DNA from: Anaerolineales bacterium | GTDB taxonomy: Bacteria; Chloroflexota; Anaerolineae; Anaerolineales; Villigracilaceae | Length of the DNA stretch: 64,000 bases | Reading direction: 5' to 3' | NCBI GenBank assembly: GCA_014379595.1 | Contig: JACMLM010000071.1 | Coordinates: forward strand, 124,001-188,000 | Part shown: positions 16,427-24,820 of the stretch, piece by piece | Layout of the letters: each line of letters starts with the position of its first letter | How positions within the stretch are numbered: the stretch's first letter is position 1 | The notes under the pieces: model-generated | What the model was told of the DNA's origin: nothing | The model's input: only the letters and a program-made list of their open reading frames with translations | Databases searched by the model: none | Position numbers and translations under genes: made by a program

Positions 16427-16556
16427 GATGGTCGAGTAGGACGAGTGCTTTTCTCGTCCGTATCGAGACCACGTGTTATATGTAAACAAAAAATAACTTG
16501 GAAACATGATGGTCTCGATATGCCCTTCAAAGATCATTCAGGGCTACTCGACCATC
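16427..16556. repeat. 130-bp palindromic element with nested hairpins (MITE/REP-like)
   Basis: The outer ends are a perfect 13-bp inverted repeat, GATGGTCGAGTAG (16427-16439) and CTACTCGACCATC (16544-16556). Inside are two units of the same plan in opposite orientation. The first (16429-16470) has TGGTC...GACCA outer pairs and a GGACGAG/CTCGTCC stem. The second (16510-16554) has TGGTCTCGATA and a GCCC/GGGC stem. The pattern is like short non-coding repeats that are present in many copies in bacterial genomes. It lies between dinB and the next gene without interrupting either. Confidence 0.65.
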
Positions 16557-16568
16557 AAAGGATATAAT

Positions 16569-17216
16569 ATGAAAACCATTGATCTTAAAAAACAATTCAA
16601 ATATTTATATCAACCTTCTGCAAAAAAAGTTGAGGCTTTGCAAGTACCGAAACTTCAATTCGTAATGATCGATGGCGCCATCGAAAAGGGACAAGCGCCC
16701 GGCACATCCCCAGGTTTTGCAGAAGCGACGCAGGCTTTATACAGTCTTTCTTACACACTGAAGTTTATGCTCAAAAAAAGAACGACCAACGCGATAGATT
16801 ATCCTGTGATGGCACTTGAAGGATTATGGTGGGTGGAAGATGGCTTCTTCGACATCACCGTGAAAGACAATTGGTTCTATACGTTGATGATCATGAAACC
16901 TGAAGTCATCACAAAAGAATTGTTTGAAGAAGCGCGTGAACAAGTCCGTAAGAAAAAAGAGGATTCTCCAATGCTGCCAAAATTAAGATTGGATTCCTTT
17001 GAAGAAGGTTTATGCGTACAAGTAATGCACATCGGACCATATGCCACAGAGCCTGCTACAATAGACCGAATGAGAGAATTCATGAGCGAGAATGGGCTAC
17101 ATGATAATGTTGGGCCTAATGGTGGCAAGCATCATGAAGTTTATATTTCCGATCCACGTAAGGCCGCGCCTGAAAAAATGAAGACAGTATTGAGACACCC
17201 TGTTGTGAAAATTTAG
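16569..17216 (+). CDS. GyrI-like small-molecule-binding domain protein
   Basis: 215 aa from the ATG at 16569; AAGG lies just upstream and earlier in-frame ATGs fall inside the palindromic element. The whole protein matches the stand-alone GyrI-like/AraC-effector-binding type seen as a two-fold SHS2 fold, with segments such as MKTIDLKKQFKYLY, PVMALEGLWWVEDG, VMHIGPYATEP and HHEVYISDPRK near the end. No DNA-binding domain is attached. Members bind hydrophobic ligands or hydrolyse some of them. The ligand here is unknown. Confidence 0.78.
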   Translation: MKTIDLKKQFKYLYQPSAKKVEALQVPKLQFVMIDGAIEKGQAPGTSPGFAEATQALYSLSYTLKFMLKKRTTNAIDYPVMALEGLWWVEDGFFDITVKDNWFYTLMIMKPEVITKELFEEAREQVRKKKEDSPMLPKLRLDSFEEGLCVQVMHIGPYATEPATIDRMREFMSENGLHDNVGPNGGKHHEVYISDPRKAAPEKMKTVLRHPVVKI

Positions 17217-17239
17217 ACGCCATAGGAAAGAGGACAGAC

Positions 17240-17599
17240 ATGAATTGTTTTTATCATCCTGATAAACCAGCTATTGGACTATGCAAATACTGCCAGCGCG
17301 GACTATGCACCGATTGCGCTGCCATTATAGATGATGTGCTGGCCTGTCAGCATCGTCATGAAGATGAAGTTCATAAAATAGAACAACTTGCGGCTCGCAA
17401 CTTGTTCCAGTCCAAACGCGTTGCTTCTGCATACTCACGCAATGCAATTTTTTATGGATTGGTCGGAACACTGTTCACAGCCTTCGGACTTTACCAATAT
17501 CGCTTTCTAGGTTTACAAGCCGTCTTCTTTATTTTGATCGGACTATTTCTTTTATATGCTGCAAGCGCGAATTATTTTGAGGGCAGAAAGCACAAATAG
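17240..17599 (+). CDS. B-box-like zinc finger protein with two membrane helices
   Basis: 119 aa. The first 40 residues have C3, H6, C14, C17, C22, C25 and later C/H residues (NCFYHPDKPAIGLCKYCQ, LCTDC, CQHRH), the layout of a B-box-type zinc finger. Two membrane helices follow (about 70-90 and 93-112). The same arrangement is common in Chloroflexota proteins of unknown role. GGAAAGAGGA precedes the ATG. It is followed 61 bp later by a PspC gene, so both may be part of an envelope stress function; this is inference. Confidence 0.7.
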   Translation: MNCFYHPDKPAIGLCKYCQRGLCTDCAAIIDDVLACQHRHEDEVHKIEQLAARNLFQSKRVASAYSRNAIFYGLVGTLFTAFGLYQYRFLGLQAVFFILIGLFLLYAASANYFEGRKHK

Positions 17600-17660
17600 T
17601 ATTTGCAACTCTTTTCGTTTCCCTGCGTAAAACAAGTATACAAAACGAAAGGAGTAAAAA

Positions 17661-17852
17661 ATGAGCGATTATAAAGCCCTTACCCGAAGCAAGTCCAACC
17701 GCATGGTTGCGGGTGTATGTGCAGGATTTGCAGATTATCTAAATATCGACCCAACTGTTATGCGTCTGTTGTTCGTGCTTGGATTTTTCCTTGCTGGTCC
17801 TGGCATTGTGCTGGCCTATATCATCATGGCCATTGTGACCCCCGAACAATAA
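17661..17852 (+). CDS. PspC-domain membrane protein
   Basis: 63 aa, the size of a minimal PspC domain. It begins LTRSKSNRMVAGVCAGFADY and continues LNIDPTVMRLLFVL, then a membrane helix ending in AIVTPEQ. AAAGGAG precedes the ATG at good spacing. In enterobacteria PspC senses envelope stress with PspB; stand-alone PspC proteins like this one have no proven role. The stop codon lies inside a bidirectional terminator. Confidence 0.88.
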   Translation: MSDYKALTRSKSNRMVAGVCAGFADYLNIDPTVMRLLFVLGFFLAGPGIVLAYIIMAIVTPEQ

Positions 17853-17892
17853 TATATCGGGACACAGCGACGCTGTGTCCCGATATATTATT
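17848..17892. terminator. Bidirectional terminator between convergent genes
   Basis: A 45-nt perfect inverted repeat with 22-bp arms and a single central A (17870). It overlaps the stop codon of the PspC gene and touches the stop of the minus-strand ATPase gene (17892-17894). A/T-rich ends give short U-tracts in both directions. Confidence 0.75.
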
Positions 17893-18797
17893 TAACGAGC
17901 TAGTGAAATAAACACATCTTCGAGAGTTACTTCGCCTTTTTCGATTTTCTCCACTTTCAAGCCTGTTTTACTTAATTGACTTAACATCGCATCTTTCTTA
18001 ACGTTTGAACTGATCACTCGTAAATAATCACCAGCCAACCCGACGCGTTCCACACCTGTCATTTCGGATAGAATTTCCAACCCACGTTCCAGTGGCTGTA
18101 CATATACTTCCCAAATATCACCAGAAATAATATTCTTCTTTAAATTCAGCGGCGTATCCATTGCTAACAATTTTCCATCGCGCATGATGGCAACGCGTTC
18201 GCAGTATTCTGCTTCATCCATATAATGTGTGGTGACCAGAATGGTTACGCCAGTACTGGCGAGTTCATAGATCAGATCCCAAAAAGCGCGGCGTGCAGTT
18301 GGGTCAACACCTGAGGTAGGTTCATCGAGAAACAATAATTTCGGCTCATGAACTAATGCAATACCCAAAGCAAGTCGCTGACGCCAACCCGCGGAGAGAG
18401 AACGTGTCAGTGTGGAGTCATGCCCAATGAGGCCGACCAGTTCAAGGGTATGCTTGATGCGGGCTTTGTCATTGATCCCATACACGCCGCCATAAAATGT
18501 CAAGTTTTCCCACACGGTAAGATCATCATAGATCGCAAACTTCTGCGACATATAACCCACGCGCTTCCGCACTTCTTCGGTTTGCCTAAACGCGTCGAAT
18601 CCCAAAACAGTTGCCTGGCCTTCGGAGGGTTCAAGCAGACCCAGCAACATACGGATCGTCGTAGTTTTCCCGGAACCGTTCGGCCCAAGATAACCGACCA
18701 CCTCCCCCTCGTTCACTTCAAAGTTGACATGATCCACTGCGACAAATTCACCAAAGCGGCGAGTGAGATTTTCTACCATGATGACTGGCTTATTCAT
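17892..18797 (-). CDS. ABC-2 type exporter ATPase, second ATPase of operon
   Basis: 301 aa. Walker A GPNGSGKTT (about 38-46), signature LSAGWRQRLALG (about 134), Walker B LLFLDEPTSGVD, D-loop and switch His (TTHYMDE) are intact. The C-terminal 80 residues are the extension seen in the CcmA/YbhF group. The ATG overlaps the stop of the preceding ATPase by 4 nt (ATGA), so the two are coupled and probably form a heterodimer. It is the last gene of the TetR-controlled exporter operon. Confidence 0.9.
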   Translation of the reverse strand: MNKPVIMVENLTRRFGEFVAVDHVNFEVNEGEVVGYLGPNGSGKTTTIRMLLGLLEPSEGQATVLGFDAFRQTEEVRKRVGYMSQKFAIYDDLTVWENLTFYGGVYGINDKARIKHTLELVGLIGHDSTLTRSLSAGWRQRLALGIALVHEPKLLFLDEPTSGVDPTARRAFWDLIYELASTGVTILVTTHYMDEAEYCERVAIMRDGKLLAMDTPLNLKKNIISGDIWEVYVQPLERGLEILSEMTGVERVGLAGDYLRVISSNVKKDAMLSQLSKTGLKVEKIEKGEVTLEDVFISLAR

Positions 18798-19726
18798 TTA
18801 GACTCCGACAATGTGATGAAGACATCTTCAAGTGTGGGATGAATGATTCGCAAATCATTGATCTCGCCGCCAACGCTTCTGATCTCAGACGGAAGCCTGT
18901 TGAGGACATCTTTAGCTTTATCTTCCCCCACGCGGATATGCAGACGATCTCCAAAAGCTTGTACATCTTCCACATCTTTATCAGCACGTGCAGTGCGGCG
19001 CAAAATAGGCAATGGACTGCCGCGCAATTCAAGAATACGTCCTGCGAGTTGAGCACGCAAATTTGATGGTGTATCTTCCGCGATGATGCGACCCGCTTTC
19101 ATAAAACCTACACGGTTACAGCGTGAGGCTTCATCCATGTAGGGTGTGGAGATAATTACTGACACACCATCACCTTGTGTAGTTAAACGAATCACAAGCT
19201 GCCAAAAATCCTGACGCGTGACAGGGTCAACACCCGTTGTGGGTTCGTCGAGCAGCAAAACTTTTGGACGTGTTACAAGCGCAGAAGCTAAACCAAGTTT
19301 CTGTTTCATGCCGCCAGAGAGTAACCCCGCGCGGCGCTCTGTAAATTTTTCAAGCCCAACAAATTCAAGGATCTCATTACAACGCGGGAGCCACTCATTG
19401 GATTTCAATCCGCGCACCTCGGCGAAGAAACGAATATTCTCCATAACTGTTAGATCTTCATACATTGAAAAACGCTGCGAGAGGTAACCGAACTGCGAGC
19501 GGGCATTTTCGGTTTGTGTGTTGATGTCGTATCCGCAAATATTCACTTCGCCAGAATCCGCTTTGAGCGCACCCACCAGCAAACGCATGGTGGTTGTCTT
19601 CCCTGCTCCATCCGAGCCAACGAGTCCATAGATTTCGCCAGATCTAATTTTCAGTGAAACATCATCTACAGCATGAACATCGCCGAAGGATTTGCTTATA
19701 TTATTTGCTTGAACAAGATATTCCAC
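18794..19726 (-). CDS. ABC-2 type exporter ATPase, first ATPase of operon
   Basis: 310 aa from a GTG at 19726, chosen because GGAG lies 8 nt upstream; an ATG at 19741 has no ribosome binding site and abuts a hairpin. Walker A GSDGAGKTTT, signature LSGGMKQKLGLA, Walker B LLLDEPTTGVD and ISTPYMDE are present, the last with Pro where the other ATPase has His. The switch His is therefore replaced (STPY), which may make this site catalytically weak, so a pair with one active and one degenerate site is possible. YbhF of E. coli carries the same two ATPases fused. Confidence 0.85.
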   Translation of the reverse strand: MEYLVQANNISKSFGDVHAVDDVSLKIRSGEIYGLVGSDGAGKTTTMRLLVGALKADSGEVNICGYDINTQTENARSQFGYLSQRFSMYEDLTVMENIRFFAEVRGLKSNEWLPRCNEILEFVGLEKFTERRAGLLSGGMKQKLGLASALVTRPKVLLLDEPTTGVDPVTRQDFWQLVIRLTTQGDGVSVIISTPYMDEASRCNRVGFMKAGRIIAEDTPSNLRAQLAGRILELRGSPLPILRRTARADKDVEDVQAFGDRLHIRVGEDKAKDVLNRLPSEIRSVGGEINDLRIIHPTLEDVFITLSESK

Positions 19727-19742
19727 GATTATGTTCTCCATA

Positions 19743-19762
19743 GGGCAGACGGCCATCTGCCC
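19743..19762. repeat. Short hairpin between the HlyD and first ATPase genes
   Basis: Arms GGGCAGA (19743-19749) and TCTGCCC (19756-19762) with a 6-nt loop, lying in the 50-bp gap inside the operon. It may tune expression of the downstream ATPase genes or be a small dispersed repeat; no T-tract follows. Confidence 0.5.
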
Positions 19763-19776
19763 CTACAACATAACAA

Positions 19777-21225
19777 TTATTTGAAAGTTACATCCGCCGG
19801 CATACCGATCTTCAACTTGCCTTCGCCATTGGTAACCTTCAATTTGATCGCAATGACTGTGCTGCTGCGGCCCTCAACAGTTTGAACGTTACGTGGAGTG
19901 AATTCAGCTTGATCAGCGATATGGACAACTACTCCGCTAAAGATTTCGTCAGGGAATGAATCCACCATCACATCCGCTACTTGATTCAGACTGATCTCGC
20001 CATATCTATCTTCAGGAACATAAACAGTGATTGTCAGTTCATTAAGATTTGCCATGGTCAGAGCCACTGCACCGGGTTGTACAAACTCACCAACTTCAAC
20101 GTTGCGTGTGAGAATGACGCCGTCCATGGGAGCATTAATGGTGAGCTTCTTAAGTTGCGTATCAATGAGATCAAGATTGGCTTGAGCCTGATCAACTGCT
20201 TTCTGTGCCTGTTCAATTGAGGCTTCAGCCTGATCCAAGGTTCCCTGCGCAGCGGTGACACTTGGAGATTGCTCACCAGTCTGCAAGCTGCGCAAAAAAT
20301 CTAGTGTAGTGTAATAACGTTCCTGAGCAACTGATACATCCGCACGCGCCTGAAGAATCTTGTCATCTGATTGAGTCTTCAACAGATCATTGTATGCATT
20401 CTGCGCACTTACCAATTCATCATACGCATTGTGGTAGAGATCACTGCCTGCCTCGCCAAGCTGGGGGTCGCGTGAACATTTATAGATTTGATTTGTCAGT
20501 TGTGCGGTTTCAACAAAATAACCTTGATTGGTTCCACAGTGAGTACGGTTGAAAAGCCCCTTGGGGACATCACCAGTAGCTGAATTCTGTGCACGATAGT
20601 TTACAGTCTGGGCGATCTCATATGCCAGCCGAGCATCCAGGAGGCGCTGCTCAGCTTTTAGATACTCTGCTTGATCTAAGGTCTGTGTCAGTGTTGATAG
20701 GTTCGCCTGTGCATCTTCCACTGCGGCTTGCGCAGCTTCGACCTGTCTTTGCGCGGCTTCAATTTGTTCTGCACGGGTATAGTACCAGCCTGGCTGTTCA
20801 AATATATCTGGATCAGAGAACCAGTCTTCGAGACGCGTCTCCTTGCCTTGAGTGAGTGCGGATTCCAAAATTATTTGATATTGAGATCGAGTCGTAGCGA
20901 GTCCGTTTTGAGCAGTATGTACAGCAGCTTTGGCAGAGTCTAATTGGGCGGAGGCGACAGCTCGTTGGGCAGTCAGCAGGCTGCTGTCTAAAGAAAGAAG
21001 CGGATCACCTGTTAATACAGGCTGTCCTTCCTCGCCAAGAACTTTATCCACTTTGCCGCTCATCTCGGGGGCTATGTTGATGATAGCCGCTTCAATGGAG
21101 CCGGAAGCAGTCAGGCTATCACTGCTATTATTGTTTAGCGAACGGAATATGAAATATCCAATCGTGCCGACTACTAAAATTGCAACGACGATGCGAACGG
21201 GAAGCGGGGGAAGTTTGTTATGCAT
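19777..21225 (-). CDS. HlyD-family periplasmic adaptor / membrane fusion protein
   Basis: 482 aa. One N-terminal membrane helix (about 10-28) is followed by a first half-lipoyl segment (SGSIEAAIINIAPEMSGKV), a long alpha-helical coiled-coil region rich in Ala/Gln (about 75-340), the second lipoyl half (LTINAPMDGVILTRNVEVGEFV) and a beta-barrel part. AAGGAG precedes the ATG. In the YbhG type this protein connects an ABC-2 exporter to the cell surface. The helical region is long (more than 250 residues) with one segment containing two Cys, unusual for the family (about 350 aa is typical). A Chloroflexota cell with no LPS outer membrane would need it for a different spanning role. Confidence 0.85.
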   Translation of the reverse strand: MHNKLPPLPVRIVVAILVVGTIGYFIFRSLNNNSSDSLTASGSIEAAIINIAPEMSGKVDKVLGEEGQPVLTGDPLLSLDSSLLTAQRAVASAQLDSAKAAVHTAQNGLATTRSQYQIILESALTQGKETRLEDWFSDPDIFEQPGWYYTRAEQIEAAQRQVEAAQAAVEDAQANLSTLTQTLDQAEYLKAEQRLLDARLAYEIAQTVNYRAQNSATGDVPKGLFNRTHCGTNQGYFVETAQLTNQIYKCSRDPQLGEAGSDLYHNAYDELVSAQNAYNDLLKTQSDDKILQARADVSVAQERYYTTLDFLRSLQTGEQSPSVTAAQGTLDQAEASIEQAQKAVDQAQANLDLIDTQLKKLTINAPMDGVILTRNVEVGEFVQPGAVALTMANLNELTITVYVPEDRYGEISLNQVADVMVDSFPDEIFSGVVVHIADQAEFTPRNVQTVEGRSSTVIAIKLKVTNGEGKLKIGMPADVTFK

Positions 21226-21252
21226 AAGAGACTCCTTGAATGAGAAGAGAAA

Positions 21253-22380
21253 TTAATCCAATCGTTTTCTAAAACGTAATGCGGCGGCGGTCATAATGAC
21301 CAAACCAAAAATTGCCAAGGCAATAACTTCATTTTGAATAGCTTCAAAACCTACGCCTTTCAATAACAGCGAGCGAATAACAACGAGAAAGTATCTCAAC
21401 GGAATGGCATACGAAATAATTTGTAAAAATTTTGGCATAGCTTCAAGTGGAAATAAAAATCCAGAAAGAAAGATACTAGGCAGGTTGTACATCATCACTG
21501 TGAGCATGGCTTCTTGCTGAGTGTTCGCAATAGTAGAAGCAAACAATCCAATTCCAAGGCTAGATAAAAGGAACAATCCTGATGTAAATACAATCAAACC
21601 CAAACTTCCGCGAACTGGTACACCAAACCAAAAATGTCCAATAATAAGTATCTCAAAAGCTTCAATTAAGCCGAGGATTGCAAAGGGCAATATTTTTCCG
21701 ACTATCAATTCCCATGGACGTATTGGGGTCACAATAAGTTGTTCAATGGTGCCGCGTTCGCGTTCACGGACGATGGCTGTTGCAGTGAGAATGGTGGTGA
21801 TGAAAGAAAGAATCATGCCAATAACGGCTGGGATCATGAAATAGGAAGAGTTGAGGTCTGGGTTGTACCAAACTTGTGTGCGAACTTCTACTGGTAGAAC
21901 TGGAGCAGGCCTTCCGCTAAGTGCTGCTTGTTGTGTGAGAACCTTTGTGCCATAAGATTGCCCCACCAAACGCGCTGTAGAAAGTGCAGTAGCGCCAATG
22001 CTTGCATCAGAGCCATCCAAAACCATTAATACTTTTGCATTTCCATCTAATAAACGATTCGCATAATCTGGTGGAATAATCAATGCAACGCGTGCATCAC
22101 CAGATTCAATTAGCATTTGATATTCATCAGCAGAGTGGACGAGATAATCAATGTTGAAATAATTTGCCGCACGAAAAGCATCCAGCAACTGACGCGACTC
22201 TGTTGTTTTACTCTGATCCCAGACTGCTAACGAGACATTTCGTACGTCGGATGTGGCGGCATACCCCAATAGAAATAGCTGCATAATAGGCATTACAACC
22301 GCCAGCGCAAGAGTACGCGGATCACGAAAGAGTTGCACAAACTCTTTTCGAACGATGGAATAAATACGGGAATTGAACAT
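21253..22380 (-). CDS. ABC-2 type exporter permease
   Basis: 375 aa. One membrane helix near residue 20-40, an extracytoplasmic domain (about 45-180), then five helices with the ABC-2 signature RERERGTIEQLIVTPI (about 204-219) between helices 2 and 3. This is the YhhJ/YbhR type. GAGG lies in the end of the preceding tetR gene, 3 bp upstream. YbhGFSR-type systems usually carry two permeases; only this one is present here, so it would act as a homodimer. Confidence 0.88.
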   Translation of the reverse strand: MFNSRIYSIVRKEFVQLFRDPRTLALAVVMPIMQLFLLGYAATSDVRNVSLAVWDQSKTTESRQLLDAFRAANYFNIDYLVHSADEYQMLIESGDARVALIIPPDYANRLLDGNAKVLMVLDGSDASIGATALSTARLVGQSYGTKVLTQQAALSGRPAPVLPVEVRTQVWYNPDLNSSYFMIPAVIGMILSFITTILTATAIVRERERGTIEQLIVTPIRPWELIVGKILPFAILGLIEAFEILIIGHFWFGVPVRGSLGLIVFTSGLFLLSSLGIGLFASTIANTQQEAMLTVMMYNLPSIFLSGFLFPLEAMPKFLQIISYAIPLRYFLVVIRSLLLKGVGFEAIQNEVIALAIFGLVIMTAAALRFRKRLD

Positions 22381-22382
22381 AC

Positions 22383-23000
22383 TTAAGCCTCAGCTTTCAA
22401 AATACCGTGCAGGTAGATGTCCACATAGGTATCCATTGCATTTTTAGGCATCAATTTTTGCAGGATGGAATTTGAAATAATGATGTCAGTGATCATATAA
22501 GAAAGAATCATGCCGATAAAAGAACGGAAGAGTATGGCGGGGTTTGTGATTCGCAAATTCTTTCTGGACTTTACGATTCTTTCGAAGATAGGCAAAGCCT
22601 TTGGTGCAATTTCTTTAATTAAGGTAGAGCCGTGTTTGCCATTAAATTCAACAATTTCAATTAGCATCAATTTGATGTAATACGGCTGTGATTTAAGTTC
22701 TTTGATTACTACATGAGCGGCATTATTGAGAAATTCTTCAACCGTCTCCCCTTCTGCTTCAAGAATGGCTGGAAAAACTCTTTTATACGGGTGCTTATCT
22801 AAAATAATGGCTTCAAAAATTTCCTCTTTACTGGCAAAGTGATTGTAAATACCTCCCAACGCCAGTTCAGCATGTTCCGCAATCTGCCGCATGGACGTGG
22901 CATGGTAACCCTGCTCCATAAACAATTCAATGGCAGAATCTTCAATGGCGAGGCGGGTAGTATCACCCTTTGTCAGATTTTCCTTCTTTTTTGCAGGCAT
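22383..23000 (-). CDS. TetR/AcrR-family repressor of the exporter operon
   Basis: 205 aa. The N-terminal helix-turn-helix spans about 14-60 (AIELFMEQGYHATSMRQIAEHAELALGGIYNHFASKEEIF). The C-terminal ligand domain is unspecific. It is the first gene of the unit tetR-permease-HlyD-ATPase-ATPase, all on the minus strand with gaps of 2-50 bp. GGAG lies 8 nt before the ATG. A palindromic operator overlaps its promoter, so it represses itself and the whole exporter until a substrate releases it. Confidence 0.9.
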   Translation of the reverse strand: MPAKKKENLTKGDTTRLAIEDSAIELFMEQGYHATSMRQIAEHAELALGGIYNHFASKEEIFEAIILDKHPYKRVFPAILEAEGETVEEFLNNAAHVVIKELKSQPYYIKLMLIEIVEFNGKHGSTLIKEIAPKALPIFERIVKSRKNLRITNPAILFRSFIGMILSYMITDIIISNSILQKLMPKNAMDTYVDIYLHGILKAEA

Positions 23001-23022
23001 GGCTTCTTCTCCAATAAAAATG

Positions 23023-23067
23023 AACGAACGTTCGTTTTTATTTTATGCAAAAGCGATAATCTGTCAA
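23023..23067 (-). promoter_or_regulatory. tetR operon promoter with palindromic operator
   Basis: On the minus strand TTGACA (23067-23062) and TAAAAT (23045-23040) are 16 bp apart. The perfect 14-bp palindrome AACGAACGTTCGTT (23023-23036) covers the expected transcription start. The ribosome binding site and ATG (23000) follow. The sequence is typical of TetR-family operators. Confidence 0.85.
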
Positions 23068-23085
23068 GGCCCAAATCCCAAATGG

Positions 23086-23091
23086 TAAAAT
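23086..23091 (+). promoter_or_regulatory. Extended -10 box of the MFS gene at 23098, likely leaderless
   Basis: TAAAAT at 23086-23091 is preceded by TGG (extended -10 TGnTAAAAT). Its last base is 6 nt before the ATG at 23098, and no Shine-Dalgarno sequence is present. Confidence 0.5.
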
Positions 23092-23097
23092 CAAAAT

Positions 23098-24351
23098 ATG
23101 CTTTCCCTTACAACACTTGAAAAGAAAATACGCGAAAACCTGAAATACAATGTCGCTGTCGGCCTATGGGATGGCGGTCTCTTCGGTGTTGCGCTTGGTT
23201 TTGCATCCTTTGGCACTATTCTCCCCCTCTTTGTCGCATCCATGACAGACTCGGCCTTGTTGATCGGCCTTGTACCAGCGATTCATTCCGTCGGCTGGCA
23301 ACTGCCGCAGTTATTCACGGCTAGTCATGTCTCACGGTTACGAAGATACAAACGCACGGTCCTCATGAACACCATTCATGAGCGAGCCCCGTTTTTGGGG
23401 TTTGCCATTGTTGCGTTATTACTTCCCACTATCGGCTTGCAGGCCGGGCTTATCATCACCTTTTTATTGCTCACCTGGCAAGGCCTTGGCGGCGGATTCA
23501 CTGCCAACCCGTGGACCAGTATGATCTCAAAGATCATCCCACCCGAATCACGCGGGACTTTTTTTGGATTTCAAGCAGGGCTTGCCAATTTATTCATTAG
23601 CGGATCAGCCATCATGGCAGGCTATCTTTTAGATTATTTCGATTCACCCTTTGACTTTGCGGCCTGTTTCTTCATCGCAAGCATTTTCTTCACCTTATCC
23701 TGGGTGGCACTCGCAAAGACGCGCGAACCTGAAGATATCGAAAAGATCATCCCAGAAGAAAAAGCCAACTTCTGGAATGATTCAAAAAAAATATTAGGCC
23801 GCGATAAAAACTTCAATTGGTTTCTCAGCGCGCGCTTTCTTTCTCAATTTGCCACAATGGGATTCTCGTTCTACATCATTTACGCCCTACGTGAATTCAA
23901 TATGGATGCGATCACAGCAGGCTTTCTCACAGCCACATTGACCATCGCACAAACGATAGCCAATGCAAGCATGGGTTGGCTTGGTGATAAATGGGGACAT
24001 CGTTCCATGTTGATCATTGGCGCAGTCGCCGCGTTGTTAAGCTCCATCCTCGCGTGGTTCGCTCCATCCATCGCATGGTTCTATCCCATCTTCCTACTTG
24101 CAGGCATAGCCAACGTATCGATCTGGACTATTGGCATGACAATGACCGTGGATTTTGGCACAGAGTCTGAACGCCCGCTATACATTGGTCTCTCACAAAC
24201 TCTCACTGCGCCCGCCACCATCATTGCTCCCCTGCTTGGCGGCTGGATCGTAGACTCGGCGGGATTCATTCCCACTTTTTCGATTTCAATTGTGCTGTCG
24301 ATCGTCATGATCGGGATTCTTATATTTTTAGTGAAAGACCCAAGAAAATAA
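23098..24351 (+). CDS. MFS transporter
   Basis: 417 aa with 12 predicted membrane helices. The loop after helix 2 has SHVSRLRRYKRTVLM, a weak motif A, and the second half carries the related MGWLGDKWGHRSMLI. The short N-terminal arm is basic. Homologues are annotated only as MFS transporters; the substrate is unknown. It lies divergent to the tetR operon and its promoter is 5 bp beyond that of tetR, so the regulator could affect it too, but the operator does not cover its -10 box. Confidence 0.82.
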   Translation: MLSLTTLEKKIRENLKYNVAVGLWDGGLFGVALGFASFGTILPLFVASMTDSALLIGLVPAIHSVGWQLPQLFTASHVSRLRRYKRTVLMNTIHERAPFLGFAIVALLLPTIGLQAGLIITFLLLTWQGLGGGFTANPWTSMISKIIPPESRGTFFGFQAGLANLFISGSAIMAGYLLDYFDSPFDFAACFFIASIFFTLSWVALAKTREPEDIEKIIPEEKANFWNDSKKILGRDKNFNWFLSARFLSQFATMGFSFYIIYALREFNMDAITAGFLTATLTIAQTIANASMGWLGDKWGHRSMLIIGAVAALLSSILAWFAPSIAWFYPIFLLAGIANVSIWTIGMTMTVDFGTESERPLYIGLSQTLTAPATIIAPLLGGWIVDSAGFIPTFSISIVLSIVMIGILIFLVKDPRK

Positions 24352-24390
24352 CAAAGTAAGGCATTCGATCAGCAACCCGTCCATCTCATC

Positions 24391-24750
24391 ATGGAAAAAA
24401 TTATCTTTGTCTATAATGCAGATAGCGGACTGTTCAATGGAATCAAAGACCTTTTACACAAGAATTTCTCACCAGAAACCTATGCCTGCCGTTTATGCGC
24501 CGTGACGTACGACAACTCCGGCATGGTCCGCGAGTGGAAGGAATTTACACAAACACTGAAAACATCGGTGGAGTTTCTGCACCGCGATGAGTTGGAAGAC
24601 AAATACGCAATTACAGATATTCCACTCCCCGCTGCATTTATCCATTGCAGGGACGAAGGACCAAAATTATGGTTGAATGCCGAGATGATGAATGGTTGTA
24701 ATACACTGGAAGATTTAAAACAACTAGTAAAAAATAAAACGGACAGCTAA
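24391..24750 (+). CDS. Hypothetical protein
   Basis: 119 aa, alpha/beta in pattern, beginning MEKIIFVYNADSGLFNGIKD and containing Cys33, Cys36, Cys87 and later Cys104. The CRLC and FIHC segments could be metal or redox sites. I do not recognise a named family. No clear ribosome binding site is seen, and it begins 39 bp after the MFS gene. The stop codon lies within the loop of the terminator at 24736-24763, a compact arrangement that supports a real gene. Confidence 0.6.
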   Translation: MEKIIFVYNADSGLFNGIKDLLHKNFSPETYACRLCAVTYDNSGMVREWKEFTQTLKTSVEFLHRDELEDKYAITDIPLPAAFIHCRDEGPKLWLNAEMMNGCNTLEDLKQLVKNKTDS

Positions 24751-24770
24751 CGCTGTCCGTTTTATTTTTT
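24736..24770 (+). terminator. Intrinsic terminator overlapping the stop codon
   Basis: Perfect 12-bp arms (24736-24747 and 24752-24763) with loop TAAC, followed by TTTTATTTTTT. It also faces the minus-strand lipoprotein gene end (24821), so it may serve both strands. Confidence 0.8.
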
Positions 24771-24820
24771 ACTCTAAACAAAATTTAATTGATCAAGCGG
24801 CATAAATATCGACTCATGAG

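Noticed and set aside
16563-16568. TATAAT immediately before the GyrI-like ATG as promoter
   Set aside because: It touches the ATG, so any transcript from it would start inside the gene.
17892-19741. Two adjacent ATPases as a frameshifted single YbhF-like gene
   Set aside because: Each has full Walker A, signature and Walker B motifs and its own start, with an ATGA overlap; this is a normal coupled pair.
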